DNA of 33,033 nucleotides, taken from the NCBI GenBank assembly GCA_046076045.1, contig JBJTRI010000104.1:1-33033 (forward strand), given 5' to 3'. Position numbers and translations under genes: made by a program. Positions 15,748 to 25,032 of this stretch are shown piece by piece; the stretch's first letter is position 1; every line of letters starts with the position of its first letter. The notes under the pieces were generated by a model that was not told the DNA's origin, did no database searches, and was given only the letters and a program-made list of their open reading frames with translations. The DNA is from JAIOPA01 sp046076045. GTDB taxonomy: Bacteria; Eisenbacteria; RBG-16-71-46.

Positions 15748-16932
15748 GTGAGCGTGCCGCGCCTGCTGCGCGTCGGGCTCGACGGTCGGCCGCTGCAGCC
15801 GGGCTTCGCGGGCGACGGCGCGCGCGGGGTGGGGGTGTACGCGCGCGAACTGCTGGCCGCGCTCGCGGCGCGCCACGACCTCGTGCTCACGGTCTGGTTC
15901 GACCGCGCCCGACCGGTGCCCGACGGCGTCGTGCCGCCCGGCGTGCGCATCCGGCGCTACGCGTCGCCGCTACCGCTCGGCGAGCGCCTCGCGGCGCAGT
16001 TCACCGTGCCGCTCGCGGCCGGCGAGCGCTCGCACGACGTCTTCCACTGGCTCTCGCACCGCTACGCGCCCGCGCTGCCGCCGCGCGGCGCGGTGATCAC
16101 CGTGCACGACCTGTTGCTCGAGCGCCATCCCGAGTGGTCGCCCGACGCGGGCAGCGCCGGGTACCGGGCGGCGCGCGCGATCGAGGCCTCGGCCCTGCGC
16201 CGCGCCACCGTGCTCGTGGCCGACACCGAGGACGTGCGCGAGACGCTCGTCGCCGACCACGGCGTCGAGCGCGCCCGCGTGTCCGTGGCCCCGCTCGGCG
16301 TGCATCCGCGGTTCGCGCCGGTCTCGGCCGCCGAGGTCGCGGGGCTGCGCAAGCACCTCGCGCTCGACGCCCCGTTCGTGCTGCACGTCGGTGGCCTGGG
16401 GCCGCGCAAGGGCGTCCCGCTCCTGTTCGAGGCGTTCGCGCGCGCCCGCAAGCGGCGGCGCAAGCACCGCCTGTTGCTCGTGCTCGCGGGCTCCGCGCCC
16501 GACGACCCCGCGCTGGCCGCGGTCCACGAGGGTGCGGCCGAACTCGGGATCGCCGACGACCTGCGCGTGCTCCCACCGCTCCCGCTCGAGCACCTCGCGC
16601 GCCTGCTCACCGCCGCACGCGTCTTCGCGGTGTCCTCGCGGGCCGAGGGCTACGGGTTGCCCGCGCTCGAGGCGATGGCCTGCGGCACGCCGGTGGTGAG
16701 CACCACGGGCGGTGCGCTCGGCGAGGTGATGGGCGACGCCGCGCTGCTCGTGGCCCCCGGCGACCTCAAGGGTTTCGCGACCGCACTCGAGCGGGCCGCG
16801 CACGACGAGTCGGTGCGCGCGCGCCTGATCGCGGCCGGTCGCACTCGGGCCGCTGCGCACACCTGGGAGCGCACCGCCGAGGCCACGGTGGCGGCGTATC
16901 GGGCCGCCGTCGCGCTCGTGCGCGGCGCCTGA
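15748..16932 (+). CDS. Glycosyltransferase family 4, fourth of four
   Basis: This 394-residue GT4 protein begins PRLLRVGLDGRPLQPGF. It contains DVFHWLSHRYAPALPPRGAV, VITVHDLLLERHPEW and VSVAPLGVHPRF in the acceptor half. The donor half has VLHVGGLGPRKGVPLLFEAF, AEGYGLPALEAMACGTPVVS (the E-x7-E motif) and ALLVAPGDLKGFATALERA. This type resembles mannosyl- or rhamnosyl-transferases, but the donor is not provable. The GTG at 15748 has GGAG about nine bases upstream. A longer in-frame opening from 15565 would add Arg-rich, protein-unlike residues and is rejected. The gene is divergent from the priming transferase. Confidence 0.9.
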   Translation: MSVPRLLRVGLDGRPLQPGFAGDGARGVGVYARELLAALAARHDLVLTVWFDRARPVPDGVVPPGVRIRRYASPLPLGERLAAQFTVPLAAGERSHDVFHWLSHRYAPALPPRGAVITVHDLLLERHPEWSPDAGSAGYRAARAIEASALRRATVLVADTEDVRETLVADHGVERARVSVAPLGVHPRFAPVSAAEVAGLRKHLALDAPFVLHVGGLGPRKGVPLLFEAFARARKRRRKHRLLLVLAGSAPDDPALAAVHEGAAELGIADDLRVLPPLPLEHLARLLTAARVFAVSSRAEGYGLPALEAMACGTPVVSTTGGALGEVMGDAALLVAPGDLKGFATALERAAHDESVRARLIAAGRTRAAAHTWERTAEATVAAYRAAVALVRGA

Positions 16933-16935
16933 GAG

Positions 16936-16949
16936 CGGGTTCGCACCCG
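16936..16949. terminator. Stop-proximal hairpin after the fourth glycosyltransferase
   Basis: CGGGT and ACCCG pair around a TCGC loop, four bases after the stop. The stem is only 5 bp and no U-run follows, so it may be incidental. Confidence 0.3.
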
Positions 16950-17032
16950 GTCCTTCGGTCGCCCGGGCGTGAACACCGGGGTGTCGGTATCCTCGCAGGC
17001 CGCGTCCCGCGGACGCACGTCCCGGAGGAGCC

Positions 17033-17566
17033 ATGCCGCCAGTCCGTCCCGTCGCCACGCCGTTCGAGACCGATCGCCTGCGTCTGCGCGAGCTCGTGCA
17101 CGACGACGCCGCGTTCGTGCTGGAGATGGTGAACGATCCCGCGTGGCTCGCCAACGTGGGCGACCGCCGCGTGCGTTCGCTCGACGACGCCTGTCGCTAA
17201 GTCGATCGCGTGCGCGAGGGCAGCTACGAGCGGCACGGCTTCGGGTTGTGGTTGGTCGAGCCGCGTGCGGGCGGTGAGCCCGTGGGCATGGCGGGTATGG
17301 TGCAGCGGGTCGTGCTGCCGTGCCCCGACGTGGGCTTCGCGTTCCTCGAGCGTCACCGCGGCCAGGGTTATGCGCGCGAGGCGGTGGCCGGCACGCTGCG
17401 CGTCGCGAGCGAGGTGTTCGGGGTCACGCAGGTGGCGGCGATCGTGGGGGCCGCCCATGCGCCCTCGAGGCGCGTGGTCGAGGGCAACGGTTTCGTGTAC
17501 CAGACCGACTTCCGGTGGGCCGAGACGGGCGAGACGCTGGCCTTCTACGAGCGCGTCCTGCCCTGA
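17033..17566 (+). pseudogene. GNAT (RimJ/RimL-like) acetyltransferase gene with one in-frame TAA
   Basis: The reading frame from ATG 17033 (GGAGGAG upstream) encodes a complete RimJ/RimL-type N-acetyltransferase of 177 residues, interrupted only by TAA at 17198-17200 (codon 56). Before it: TPFETDRLRLRELVHDDAAF and MVNDPAWLANVGDRRVRSL. After it, in the same frame: VDRVREGSYERHGFGLWLVE, VGFAFLERHRGQGYAREAV with the acetyl-CoA-binding R/Q-x-x-G-x-A motif, and NGFVYQTDFRWAETG. Relatives usually have an aromatic Tyr where the stop falls (DA-x-x-Y-x-x-R), so one TAC or TAT to TAA change explains it. No frameshift is present. A recent nonsense mutation, sequencing error or read-through are all possible; a restart at a GTG or TTG downstream would lack the substrate-binding start. 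Confidence 0.82.
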
Positions 17567-17568
17567 AG

Positions 17569-17590
17569 CGCCCCCGGGCGCCTGGGGGCG
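17569..17590. terminator. Hairpin after the broken acetyltransferase gene
   Basis: CGCCCCC at 17569-17575 pairs with GGGGGCG at 17584-17590 around an 8-base loop, three bases after the stop at 17566. There is no U-run. It lies about 110 bases before the rplS promoter and may insulate that operon. Confidence 0.4.
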
Positions 17591-17683
17591 GCGGGGGCCG
17601 GTCGGATGGGGGAGTGGGCCAACCGCCGGTGGCGCAACGGGATGCCGCCAGACCACGGGTCCGGGGCGCGGACGGCGGGCGTC

Positions 17684-17713
17684 TTGTCGGGAGAGGCCCG
17701 GATTCCGTATACT
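17684..17713 (+). promoter_or_regulatory. Promoter of the rplS-rnhB-yraN operon
   Basis: TTGTCG at 17684-17689, an 18-base spacer and TATACT at 17708-17713 make the best sigma-70-like -10 in the window. Initiation near 17720 gives a leader of about 66 bases before rplS. Confidence 0.6.
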
Positions 17714-17735
17714 CCGCCGCTCGCATCGAGCAGCC

Positions 17736-17759
17736 GCCCGCCGATTACGCACGGCGGGC
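17736..17759 (+). promoter_or_regulatory. Hairpin in the rplS leader
   Basis: GCCCGCCG at 17736-17743 pairs exactly with CGGCGGGC at 17752-17759 around the AT-containing loop ATTACGCA. It sits in the predicted leader, between the promoter and the AAAGGAG binding site of rplS. No U-run follows, so it is not a simple terminator. Leaders of ribosomal-protein genes often bind their product, so autoregulation by L19 is a testable idea. Confidence 0.4.
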
Positions 17760-17785
17760 CATTCCATGTTGAAAGGAGCCCGTTC

Positions 17786-18151
17786 ATGGGCCTCGTCCAG
17801 AAGATCGAGAACACCCAGCTCAAGACCGACCGCCCCGACCTCCGCCCCGGCTACACCATCGAGGTCATGGTGCGCGTGATCGAGGGTGACAAGGAGCGCC
17901 AGCAGAAGTTCCGCGGCCTCGTCACCAACGTGCGCGGTTCCGGCATGAGCAAGACCTTCACCGTCCGCAAGATCTCCGAGGGCATCGGCGTCGAGCGTAC
18001 CTTCCCGCTCCACTCGCCGACGCTCGCCAGCATCTCGGTGATCGCGAACGAGCAGAAGAAGGTCCGTCGCGCCAAGCTCTTCTACCTGCGCAAGAAGAAG
18101 GGCAAGGCGGCGCGTCTCAAGGACCGCGCCACGGCGGCCACGAACGCCTAG
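17786..18151 (+). CDS. rplS: 50S ribosomal protein L19
   Basis: L19 sits at the 30S-50S interface. The 121-residue protein shows GLVQKIENTQLKTDRPDLRP, PGYTIEVMVRVIEGDKERQQ, FRGLVTNVRGSGMSKTFTVR, ISEGIGVERTFPLHSPTLAS and RRAKLFYLRKKKGKAARLKD in the usual order. The ATG at 17786 has a strong AAAGGAG upstream; an in-frame opening further up adds unrelated residues. Its stop overlaps the rnhB GTG by one base. In many bacteria the gene follows trmD; here the polysaccharide cluster and a broken acetyltransferase gene lie between, and it has its own promoter. Confidence 0.97.
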   Translation: MGLVQKIENTQLKTDRPDLRPGYTIEVMVRVIEGDKERQQKFRGLVTNVRGSGMSKTFTVRKISEGIGVERTFPLHSPTLASISVIANEQKKVRRAKLFYLRKKKGKAARLKDRATAATNA

Positions 18152-18783
18152 TGGCGTCCGCCCGCTGGCGCCGGTTGGCGAGCGAGGAGGCCCGCATCGC
18201 GGGCTCGCGCGCCACGGTGGCCGGGGTGGATGAGGCTGGCCGGGGTCCGCTCGCGGGCCCGGTGGTGGCTGCAGCGGTGGTGCTCGACCCGACCCGCGAC
18301 TGGGACGGACTCGACGACAGCAAGCAGCTCACGGCCGCACGACGCGACGCACAGTTCGCCCGGGTCCTGGAAGGGGCCCGGGCGTTCGCGTGGTCGGTGG
18401 TCGGGCCGCGCACGATCGACCGCCTCAACATCCGCGTCGCGACGCACACCGCGATGGCGCGCGCGGTCGGTCGCCTGGCGCTCGTGCCCGAACTGGTGCT
18501 GGTGGATGGCCACGAGACGGTGGCCGCGATCGCGCACCCGCAGGAGGCCGTGGTCGGCGGCGACGGGCGCTGCCTGAGCATCGCGGCCGCGAGCATCGTG
18601 GCCAAGGTCATCCGCGACCGGCTCATGGAGCGGTTCGACCCCGAGTGGCCGCAGTACGGCTTCGCGCGCCACAAGGGCTACGGGACCCCCGACCACATGC
18701 AGGCGATCCACGCCCACGGGCCGTGCCCGCTGCACCGCCGCAGCTTCGCGCCGGTCAGCACGATGCTGCTGCCGCTGGGCTGA
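18151..18783 (+). CDS. rnhB: Ribonuclease HII
   Basis: RNase HII cuts the RNA strand of RNA-DNA hybrids and removes single ribonucleotides from DNA. The 210-residue protein has the active-site motif GVDEAGRGPLAGPVVAAAVV (D27, E28), LDDSKQLTAARR, LVLVDG with D119, and GGDGRCLSIAAASIVAKVIR with D138, the fourth acidic residue. PQYGFARHKGYGT is the family's substrate-binding region. The GTG shares one base with the rplS stop. Followed by yraN in the common order. Confidence 0.95.
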   Translation: MASARWRRLASEEARIAGSRATVAGVDEAGRGPLAGPVVAAAVVLDPTRDWDGLDDSKQLTAARRDAQFARVLEGARAFAWSVVGPRTIDRLNIRVATHTAMARAVGRLALVPELVLVDGHETVAAIAHPQEAVVGGDGRCLSIAAASIVAKVIRDRLMERFDPEWPQYGFARHKGYGTPDHMQAIHAHGPCPLHRRSFAPVSTMLLPLG

Positions 18784-18785
18784 AC

Positions 18786-18798
18786 CGGCCGCGGGCCG
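18786..18798. terminator. Small hairpin after rnhB
   Basis: CGGCC and GGCCG flank a GCG loop two bases after the rnhB stop. It is short and GC-only, and a TAGAGT box (18804-18809) just after could instead be a -10 for yraN. Weak evidence. Confidence 0.25.
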
Positions 18799-18850
18799 CG
18801 TGCTAGAGTCCGCGTCGTCCCCGTGGTCCGCCCCCGCGGAAGGGGTCGTC

Positions 18851-19201
18851 ATGGGTGTCGCTCGGGATCGCGGTCGCGCGGGCGAGTCGCTCGCCGCCGC
18901 GTACCTGGAGTCGGTGGGCTGCCGCGTGGTCGCACGCAACGTGCGGCTGGGCGGGGTGGAGGTGGATCTGGTCGTGGACGACGGTCCGGCACGGGTGCTC
19001 GTCGAGGTGAGACTGCGGTCGCGCGCCGACTACGGTGGCGCGGCGGCCACGCTGGGCTCGGCCAAGCGCGCGCGCCTCGTGCGTGCCGCGGGTGCGCTCG
19101 AGCAGGCCGGTGCGGCCTACCCGCGCATCGACGTGGTCACCATCGACCTGCGCCCCGACGGCGCGTCCCTCACCCACCTGCGCAACGCGGTCACGGACTG
19201 A
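18851..19201 (+). CDS. UPF0102/YraN-family nuclease-fold protein
   Basis: The 116-residue protein is a YraN homologue: a restriction-endonuclease-like fold often found next to rnhB, with a proposed role in DNA processing. It reads DRGRAGESLAAAYLESVGCR, VVARNVRLGGVEVDLVVDDG and VLVEVRLRSRADYGGAAATL. The conserved Asp of the E-x-D-L motif is kept; the usual catalytic E-V-K is E-V-R here, so the Lys is replaced by Arg, and activity may be reduced. The ATG at 18851 has GGAAGGGG upstream; an in-frame GTG at 18800 is less likely. The gene ends two bases before the next ATG. Confidence 0.85.
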   Translation: MGVARDRGRAGESLAAAYLESVGCRVVARNVRLGGVEVDLVVDDGPARVLVEVRLRSRADYGGAAATLGSAKRARLVRAAGALEQAGAAYPRIDVVTIDLRPDGASLTHLRNAVTD

Positions 19202-19203
19202 CC

Positions 19204-20538
19204 ATGGTCCGCCTGCCGCGCTTCGGCCGCCTCCGGATCCCGCGCCTCACGCCGCATTGGCGCGCGCGCATCCGGGCCCAGCGCGCGTGGTGGCGGCGCA
19301 GGCTGCGCCTGCTCGCGGGCGACCACGAGGTGCTGTTCCCGGCCGACGGCGGTGGCGTGGTCGCGGTCGAGACGCTGTCGCGCGGCACGGGGCCGCGCAT
19401 CGCGATCCTGCACGCGACCGCCGGCAGCGGGCACCGCAGTGCGGCGCTCGCGATCGCCAAGGCGTTCGGCCAACTCGCGCCCGGGGCGCAGGTGCGCGAG
19501 GTGGACACGCTCGTGTACGCGTCGCGCTTCTACCGCACCACGTTCTCCGAGGGCTACAACGCCATGGCCGCGCGCGCGCCGCGTCTGTGGGGCGCGCTCT
19601 ACGCGTTGTGGGCGCAGGAGGGTGTGAACCGCAGCGCCGGCCCGGCGCGCGAGGCGTTCGACCGTCTGGCGCTGCGCAAGCTGGTGCGCGTCGTCGAGCG
19701 CGAGCGCCCCGATGCGATCGTGTGCACGCACTTCCTGCCGGTCGAGGCGCTCTACCCGAGCCGTGGCCGCGGCCGGCTCGCGGTCCCGATCCACGTCGTG
19801 ATCACCGACTTCACCGCGCACCCGCTGTGGGCCTACCCGTACGTGGATCGCTACTACGTGGCGAGCGACGCGGTGGCCGACGAGTTGGCCGCGCACGGCG
19901 TGCCGCGCGACCGCATCGAGGTCACGGGCATCCCGGTGGATCCGCGCTTCGAGGTCATGGCGGGGCGCGAGGCCGTGCGCGCGCGCTTCGGGTTCGCGGC
20001 CGACCGTCCGCTCGTGCTGGTGATGGGCGGCGGGGCAGGGGTGGGGCCCATGGCGGAACTCGCCGAACGGCTCGCCGACCTGCCCGCGCAGCCGCAGGTG
20101 CTCGTGCTGTGCGGCACCAACGAGGGGCTGCGTGCGCGCATCGAGTCGCTGGCCGAGGGGCGCGCGGGCCGCGTGCACGCCATGGGCTTCACGCCGCACG
20201 TGGACGTGCTGCTCGAGGCCGCCGACCTGCTCGTGAGCAAGGCGGGCGGGCTCACGTGCTCCGAGGCGCTCATCAAGCACACCCCGCTGGTGGTCTTCCG
20301 GCCCACGCCGGGGCAGGAGGTGGGCAACGCCCGCTTCCTCGAGGCCCATGGTGCGGCGGTCTACGCCGACTCGCTCGACAGCGTGGCCGCGACCGTCGAG
20401 CGCTGGCTCGCCGACCCGGCCGCGCTCGCGCGCGCGCAGGAGAGTGCGGCCCGGTTGGCGCGCCCGCGCGCTGCGCACGACGTGGCCGCCCGCGTGCTCG
20501 AGTCGGTGCGCGCCTACGCCGAGCGTCCGCGGACTTGA
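19204..20538 (+). CDS. GT28 MGDG-synthase-like (UgtP-type) glycosyltransferase
   Basis: This 444-residue GT-B enzyme belongs to the monogalactosyldiacylglycerol synthase/processive diacylglycerol glucosyltransferase group, which glycosylates membrane diacylglycerol. After a basic, Arg-rich N-terminus it shows ILHATAGSGHRSAALAIAKA, VCTHFLPVEALYPSRGRG, HVVITDFTAHPLWAYPYVDR, IEVTGIPVDPRFEVM and VMGGGAGVGPMAELAERLAD. The donor domain ends with ADLLVSKAGGLTCSEALIKH, where the Glu binds nucleotide-sugar. It starts two bases after yraN and closes the rplS operon. Lipid glycosylation makes sense beside polysaccharide genes, but the donor sugar is not determined. Confidence 0.9.
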   Translation: MVRLPRFGRLRIPRLTPHWRARIRAQRAWWRRRLRLLAGDHEVLFPADGGGVVAVETLSRGTGPRIAILHATAGSGHRSAALAIAKAFGQLAPGAQVREVDTLVYASRFYRTTFSEGYNAMAARAPRLWGALYALWAQEGVNRSAGPAREAFDRLALRKLVRVVERERPDAIVCTHFLPVEALYPSRGRGRLAVPIHVVITDFTAHPLWAYPYVDRYYVASDAVADELAAHGVPRDRIEVTGIPVDPRFEVMAGREAVRARFGFAADRPLVLVMGGGAGVGPMAELAERLADLPAQPQVLVLCGTNEGLRARIESLAEGRAGRVHAMGFTPHVDVLLEAADLLVSKAGGLTCSEALIKHTPLVVFRPTPGQEVGNARFLEAHGAAVYADSLDSVAATVERWLADPAALARAQESAARLARPRAAHDVAARVLESVRAYAERPRT

Positions 20539-20540
20539 TC

Positions 20541-20560
20541 CCTTCGGACCCCCTCGAAGG
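20541..20560. terminator. Hairpin after the GT28 gene
   Basis: CCTTCG at 20541-20546 pairs with CGAAGG at 20555-20560 around an 8-base loop, two bases after the stop. A second short hairpin (CACGC-TTCG-GCGTG) follows at 20575-20588. No U-run. This is a plausible end of the rplS operon. Confidence 0.4.
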
Positions 20561-20626
20561 CATGGGTGTGCCGCCACGCTTCGGCGTGCGAGGCTAGTGG
20601 GGTCCCCTGCGAACGAAGGAGTCACC

Positions 20627-21295
20627 ATGGACCGGAGTCCCGCCCGCGTGTCGTCGTGCGGCTTGTTGTTGCTCGTGCTCGTGGTCGCACCCGTGTCGGC
20701 CGCGCAACCGCGCTGGACGGTCGGCGTGCACCAGCTCGATCCCAAGGACGCCACCGCGCGCGACTACTCGCGCCCGGGCTACGGCCTGTCGGTGGACGTC
20801 TCGCTGCCGCTCACGGGCGCGCAGGGCATGGTCGCGCTGCTCGCCGGGATCGAGGGCACGAGTCTCATGGCGAAGCAGAAGGACCTGCGGGACGGGCTCA
20901 CGGGGCTGCGCGTCGAGCAGCACACCGACCAGTTCCACGGCCGCCTGTTCGTGGGGGGCCGCCTGGGGCCGCACGGCAACGGCACGTTGCAGCCCTACGG
21001 TGACCTCGCGCTCGCGCTCGTGCTGTACGGCATCTCCACCACCGTGGTCGTGCCCGACGACTCCGACCGCCAGAACGACATCAACCAATTGCTCTCCTCG
21101 CGCACCGAGGCCGCGTTCGGTTGGTCGGCCGGCACCGGGGTGAACCTGAACCTCGGCTCATGGGGGATCGACGGCGGCGTGAGGTTCCTCAAGCAGTACG
21201 GCGTGCCGCAGCAACTCGGCGACGGTGCGGTCACCATCCATCCGGCCTACCTGCAGTATCGGCTCGCGGTGTCGATGCCCATCCGTTCGCGCTGA
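20627..21295 (+). CDS. Secreted protein of unknown function, probably outer-membrane beta barrel
   Basis: The 222-residue product has a clear signal peptide: a positively charged start, a hydrophobic core SSCGLLLLVLVVAP and a cleavage site near SAAQP. The mature part alternates polar and hydrophobic residues, rich in Gly and aromatic residues, with strand-like stretches such as YGLSVDVSLPL, GRLFVGGRLGPHG, LALALVLYGIS, AFGWSAGTGVNLNLGSWGID and YLQYRLAVSMPI at the end. This pattern fits a small outer-membrane beta barrel. No family is recognised. GAAGGAG precedes the ATG. It stands between the rplS operon and meaB, with no evident partner. Confidence 0.7.
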   Translation: MDRSPARVSSCGLLLLVLVVAPVSAAQPRWTVGVHQLDPKDATARDYSRPGYGLSVDVSLPLTGAQGMVALLAGIEGTSLMAKQKDLRDGLTGLRVEQHTDQFHGRLFVGGRLGPHGNGTLQPYGDLALALVLYGISTTVVVPDDSDRQNDINQLLSSRTEAAFGWSAGTGVNLNLGSWGIDGGVRFLKQYGVPQQLGDGAVTIHPAYLQYRLAVSMPIRSR

Positions 21296-21386
21296 CGTCC
21301 CGCGCGTACCGCTCGTCCCGACGCCCCGCGCGTTCCGTGCGCGCGGCTTCCCCGCACGTGCCGTGCGCGTGGCCTCCCCGCACGTC

Positions 21387-21416
21387 TTGACCCCCTCGCG
21401 GGCGCGCCCGTAGGGT
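21387..21416 (+). promoter_or_regulatory. Candidate promoter of meaB
   Basis: TTGACC at 21387-21392, an 18-base spacer and TAGGGT at 21411-21416. The same layout (TTGACC, 18 bases, TAGGCT) lies before the mutase gene at 22484, so the two may be co-regulated. Confidence 0.5.
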
Positions 21417-21495
21417 CCGGCTCCCGACGCTCGGCGCCGGGGTCCGTGCGCGAACCGCGCGCCGCGGACCCCCGACGGCGTCGCCCGGGAACGCC

Positions 21496-22464
21496 ATGGC
21501 CGACCTCGCCCCCGACGACCTCATCCGCCGCGCACTCGCAGGCGAGCGCGTGCCGCTCGCGCGCGCGATCTCGTGGGTCGAGAACGAGCACCCGCACGCG
21601 ACCGCGCTGCTCGACGCGTGCTTCGGGCGCACCGGGCGCGCGTTCCGCGTCGGGGTGACCGGGCCGCCCGGCGCCGGCAAGAGCACGCTCGTCACCAAGC
21701 TGGCACGCGAGTACCGCGCGCGCGGCCTCACCGTGGCGGTGGTCGCGGTCGACCCCACCAGCCCGTTCTCGGGCGGCGCACTGCTCGGCGACCGCGTGCG
21801 CATGAACGAGCTGTCGGGCGACGACGGCGTGTTCATCCGCAGCATGGCGACGCGCGGCAGCATGGGCGGGCTCGCCGTGCACACGTCGCAGGCGTGCGAC
21901 GTGCTCGACGCCGCGGGCTTCGACCGCGTGATCATCGAGACCGTGGGCGTGGGCCAGAGCGAGCTCGAGGTGGCGCAGACCGCCGACACGACCGCCGTGG
22001 TGCTGGTGCCGGAGTCGGGCGACGCGGTGCAGGCCATGAAGGCCGGCCTCATGGAGATCGCCGACGTCTTCGTGATCAACAAGGCCGACCGCGAGGGCGC
22101 CGACCGCGCCGCGCAGGCCATCCGCTCCGCGCTGCACCTGCGGGCGCGCACCTCGGAGTGGGACATCCCCGTGCACCTCACGGTCGCCTCGCGCGCCGAG
22201 GGCGTGACCACACTGGTGGACCGCTTCGAACAGCACCTCGCCTGGCTCGGTCAGACCGGGACGCTCGAGCGCCGCCGCCGGGTGCGGCTCGAGCAGCGCC
22301 TCGAGGCGCTGGTGCGCGAGCAGCTGTGGCGGGGGTTCCGCGAGGGGGTCGCCGAGGGCGAGTGGGAGCGGGCGGTGGCCGCGCTCACCGACCGCCGCGA
22401 CACGCCCAACCGCTTGGCGCAGCGGCTGGTGGGTGCCGCGCCCCGGCCCGTCCCCGCGTCGTAG
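21496..22464 (+). CDS. MeaB/ArgK-type G-protein chaperone of a B12-dependent acyl-CoA mutase
   Basis: MeaB proteins are GTPases that protect and reload the coenzyme-B12 mutase beside them. The 322-residue product has Walker A GPPGAGKST at residues 56-64, AVDPTSPFSGGALLGDRVRM, the switch/Walker B motif IETVGVGQSELEVAQTADT, the base-recognition motif VINKADREG, and the C-terminal dimerisation arm. The ATG at 21496 sits 80 bases after the promoter box. It lies 149 bases upstream of the mutase catalytic subunit, the usual neighbour. The family was first thought an arginine kinase (ArgK), now known to be wrong. Confidence 0.93.
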   Translation: MADLAPDDLIRRALAGERVPLARAISWVENEHPHATALLDACFGRTGRAFRVGVTGPPGAGKSTLVTKLAREYRARGLTVAVVAVDPTSPFSGGALLGDRVRMNELSGDDGVFIRSMATRGSMGGLAVHTSQACDVLDAAGFDRVIIETVGVGQSELEVAQTADTTAVVLVPESGDAVQAMKAGLMEIADVFVINKADREGADRAAQAIRSALHLRARTSEWDIPVHLTVASRAEGVTTLVDRFEQHLAWLGQTGTLERRRRVRLEQRLEALVREQLWRGFREGVAEGEWERAVAALTDRRDTPNRLAQRLVGAAPRPVPAS

Positions 22465-22470
22465 GCGACG
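22457..22470. terminator. Hairpin overlapping the meaB stop codon
   Basis: CGTCG at 22457-22461 and CGACG at 22466-22470 flank the loop TAGG, which contains the meaB stop codon (22462-22464). An imperfect CCCC/GGGG extension follows. No U-run; weak terminator candidate. Confidence 0.25.
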
Positions 22471-22483
22471 GGGCCGCAACACC

Positions 22484-22513
22484 TTGACCCCCCTTCGCAC
22501 GCCCGCGTAGGCT
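22484..22513 (+). promoter_or_regulatory. Candidate promoter of the mutase catalytic subunit
   Basis: TTGACC at 22484-22489, an 18-base spacer and TAGGCT at 22508-22513 match the meaB promoter candidate almost base for base. Initiation near 22520 gives a leader of about 94 bases before the ATG at 22614. Confidence 0.5.
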
Positions 22514-22613
22514 CGCTCCGACACGCGTCCCGTCCCGTGCCGGCCGTGGGCCCCGAGCCCGCGTCGTGTGCGTCGGCGACGCCGGCCCGAACCCTCGCGC
22601 TGGAGCGGCCCCG

Positions 22614-24403
<1,790 letters not shown>

Positions 24404-24404
<1 letters not shown>

Positions 24405-25030
24405 TGGACTCCGCGCTCTCGAACGGCCTGATCGCGGTCGGCGTCGTCGTGGTGCTGGCGTGGTGGGCGCGGCGTTCGGCCGCCGCCCGCGCCGCGAGCG
24501 CACCGCCGCGTCGCGTCCCGGCTGCGCCCGCAACAGTGGCCGAGGAGTCCCCCGAGGCGGCCGAGGATGCGGCCGACGACGACGGGCACGTCATCGCCGT
24601 CACCACCGAGGGCGAGGCGTTCCTCGTCTACGCCCGCGCCGTGCGCCTGTTGCCGCCCGAGGACGAGGGCGAGGGGTGGAAGGTGGGCGCGGGCATCGCC
24701 AGCGCGAACCTGCGCGGGGCGCTCGGGCTCTCGACCAGCTGGCACGCGGGCGAGCTCACCGGTGCGCGCGTGGTGAAGGGCGGGGCCGACGAGGGGGCGT
24801 GGCGTCTCGAGACGCTGGGGCGCGAGGGCGAGTACGGCTGGTTCCCGTTCGAGACGCGCGAGGGCGCCGAGGCCGCGCGCGCGTCGTTCGAGCGCGTCGG
24901 CGTGGTGCGGCTGGGCACGGACGAGTCCGGTCGGCCGATGCCGCCGTCGGGCGAGCAGTACGCCGAGGCGCGTCGCCTGTACCTCGAGACCATGGCCGAA
25001 CTCGACGCCGACGACGAGGGAGCGCGCTGA
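24404..25030 (+). CDS. Unknown acidic single-pass membrane protein coupled to the mutase gene
   Basis: No family is recognised for this 208-residue product. It begins with a membrane anchor (NGLIAVGVVVVLAWWARR), then an Ala/Pro-rich stretch, then an acidic linker EESPEAAEDAADDDG, then a soluble domain with strand-like VIAVTTEGEAFLVYARAVRL, SANLRGALGLSTSWHAGELT, YGWFPFETREGAEAARASFE and an acidic end. Its ATG shares one base with the icmA stop (TGATG), so the two are almost certainly translated together. The anchor suggests the domain sits on the cytoplasmic or periplasmic face of the inner membrane. A role with the mutase is only suggested by location. Confidence 0.7.
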
Positions 25031-25032
25031 CC

